A stretch of 13,898 nt of DNA from Alphaproteobacteria bacterium (lineage in GTDB: Bacteria; Pseudomonadota; Alphaproteobacteria; JAEULC01): contig JADZDN010000046.1 in NCBI GenBank assembly GCA_020851015.1, positions 1 through 13,898 on the forward strand, read 5' to 3'. The position numbers and the translations under genes were made by a program. How positions within the stretch are numbered: position 1 is the first letter of the stretch; each line of letters begins with the position of its first letter. The notes under the pieces were generated by a model, which was not told where the DNA came from, did not search any database, and worked only from the letters and a program-made list of their open reading frames with translations. Shown piece by piece: positions 13,462 to 13,898 of the stretch.

Positions 13462-13898
13462 TCAGGCCGCGCGCTTGGAGTCGAGCATGCCGTCGATCAG
13501 GCGCTCGGCGATCTGCACCGCGTTCAGCGCCGCCCCCTTGCGCAGATTGTCCGACACCACCCAGATCGAAAGCCCGTTGGCGACGGTGGGGTCCTTGCGG
13601 ATGCGGCTGACGAAGACCTCGGGCTGGCCGACGCATTCCTGCGGCGTGATGTAGCCGCCCGGCTCGCGGCGGTCGTCGACGATCACGCCCGGCGCCTTGG
13701 CCAGCGCCCGGCGCGCGTCCTCCACCGAGATCGGCTTCTCGAACTCGATGTTGACGGCCTCGGCATGGCCGACGAACACCGGCACGCGCACGCAGGTCGC
13801 CTGCACCTTGATGGAAGGATCGAGGATCTTCTTGGTCTCCTCGGTCATCTTCCATTCCTCCTTCGTCTCGCCGCCCGGCATGAACACGTCGATATGCG
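13462..13898 (-). CDS. asd: Aspartate-semialdehyde dehydrogenase, C-terminal part (runs off the right edge)
   Basis: Asd reduces aspartyl phosphate to aspartate semialdehyde with NADPH, the branch point to lysine/diaminopimelate, threonine and methionine. About 145 codons of the C-terminal half are visible, starting in HIDVFMPGGETKEEWKM. Next come the substrate-binding and catalytic region RVPVFVGHAEAVNIEFEK, with the conserved active-site His in GHAEAVN, and then GYITPQECVGQPEVFVSRIR. The end is GLSIWVVSDNLRKGAALNAV, then a helix closing in KRAA. The nucleotide-binding domain and active-site Cys lie outside the window. The stop TGA at 13464-13462 is in the same reading frame as the ATG of the TPR gene that follows 21 bp later. 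The two are therefore probably one transcript. Confidence 0.96.
   Translation of the reverse strand, partial: HIDVFMPGGETKEEWKMTEETKKILDPSIKVQATCVRVPVFVGHAEAVNIEFEKPISVEDARRALAKAPGVIVDDRREPGGYITPQECVGQPEVFVSRIRKDPTVANGLSIWVVSDNLRKGAALNAVQIAERLIDGMLDSKRAA

Noticed and set aside
10325..13855. An open frame of more than 1100 codons on the minus strand overlapping the mosaic TPR gene in another frame.
   Set aside because: Its product is almost only Arg, Gly, Ala and Pro, as expected for an out-of-frame shadow in GC-rich DNA. The 960-residue frame has clear TPR and methyltransferase motifs.

Overview
The window is GC-rich chromosomal DNA in which nearly every base belongs to a gene. The long runs of G/C-ending codons suggest an alphaproteobacterium. 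So do an IbpA-type Hsp20 gene behind a ROSE-like RNA thermometer, ethylmalonyl-CoA-pathway enzymes (mch, mcl2) and REP-like palindromes of a kind frequent in that class. The order is uncertain; Rhodospirillales- or Hyphomicrobiales-like lineages are possible. No tRNA, rRNA, CRISPR array, transposase or integrase is visible, and no gap between genes exceeds about 220 bp.

Layout. At the left edge is the 5' part of polA on the minus strand, carrying its nuclease and proofreading domains. Divergent from it is a toxin-first HigBA/Gp49-type toxin-antitoxin pair. Its AT-rich promoter appears to start transcription on the toxin's GTG codon. Next on the plus strand come ibpA (Hsp20), with a candidate RpoH promoter, a ROSE-type leader and a terminator, and a P2-type cation-pumping ATPase resembling CtpF/Pma1. 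A 61-residue CHCC zinc-finger gene on the minus strand overlaps the ATPase 3' end. It is divergent from an ABC-2-type ATPase that has no permease beside it here.

In the middle, minus strand, mcl2 ((3S)-malyl-CoA thioesterase/lyase family) is followed by mch (mesaconyl-CoA hydratase). Both act on C4/C5 CoA esters of the ethylmalonyl-CoA and glyoxylate-regeneration routes. A large composite REP-like inverted repeat fills the gap between them. pdxY (pyridoxal kinase) is divergent from mcl2 and runs to within 3 bp of the end of the next gene, which is convergent.

On the right, minus strand, the C-terminal part of asd (aspartate-semialdehyde dehydrogenase) is followed 21 bp later by a gene for a 960-residue mosaic protein: TPRs, a GT-B-like glycosyltransferase module, a Pro/Ala linker, a degenerate FkbM-like module and a class I methyltransferase. 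The mosaic protein lies in the same reading frame as asd.

Most of the window is housekeeping and central metabolism. I see no defence island or other clearly new multi-gene system. The most interesting items are the mosaic TPR/GT/methyltransferase protein, the ROSE-like leader of ibpA, the probably leaderless toxin-antitoxin operon and the composite palindrome between mcl2 and mch.
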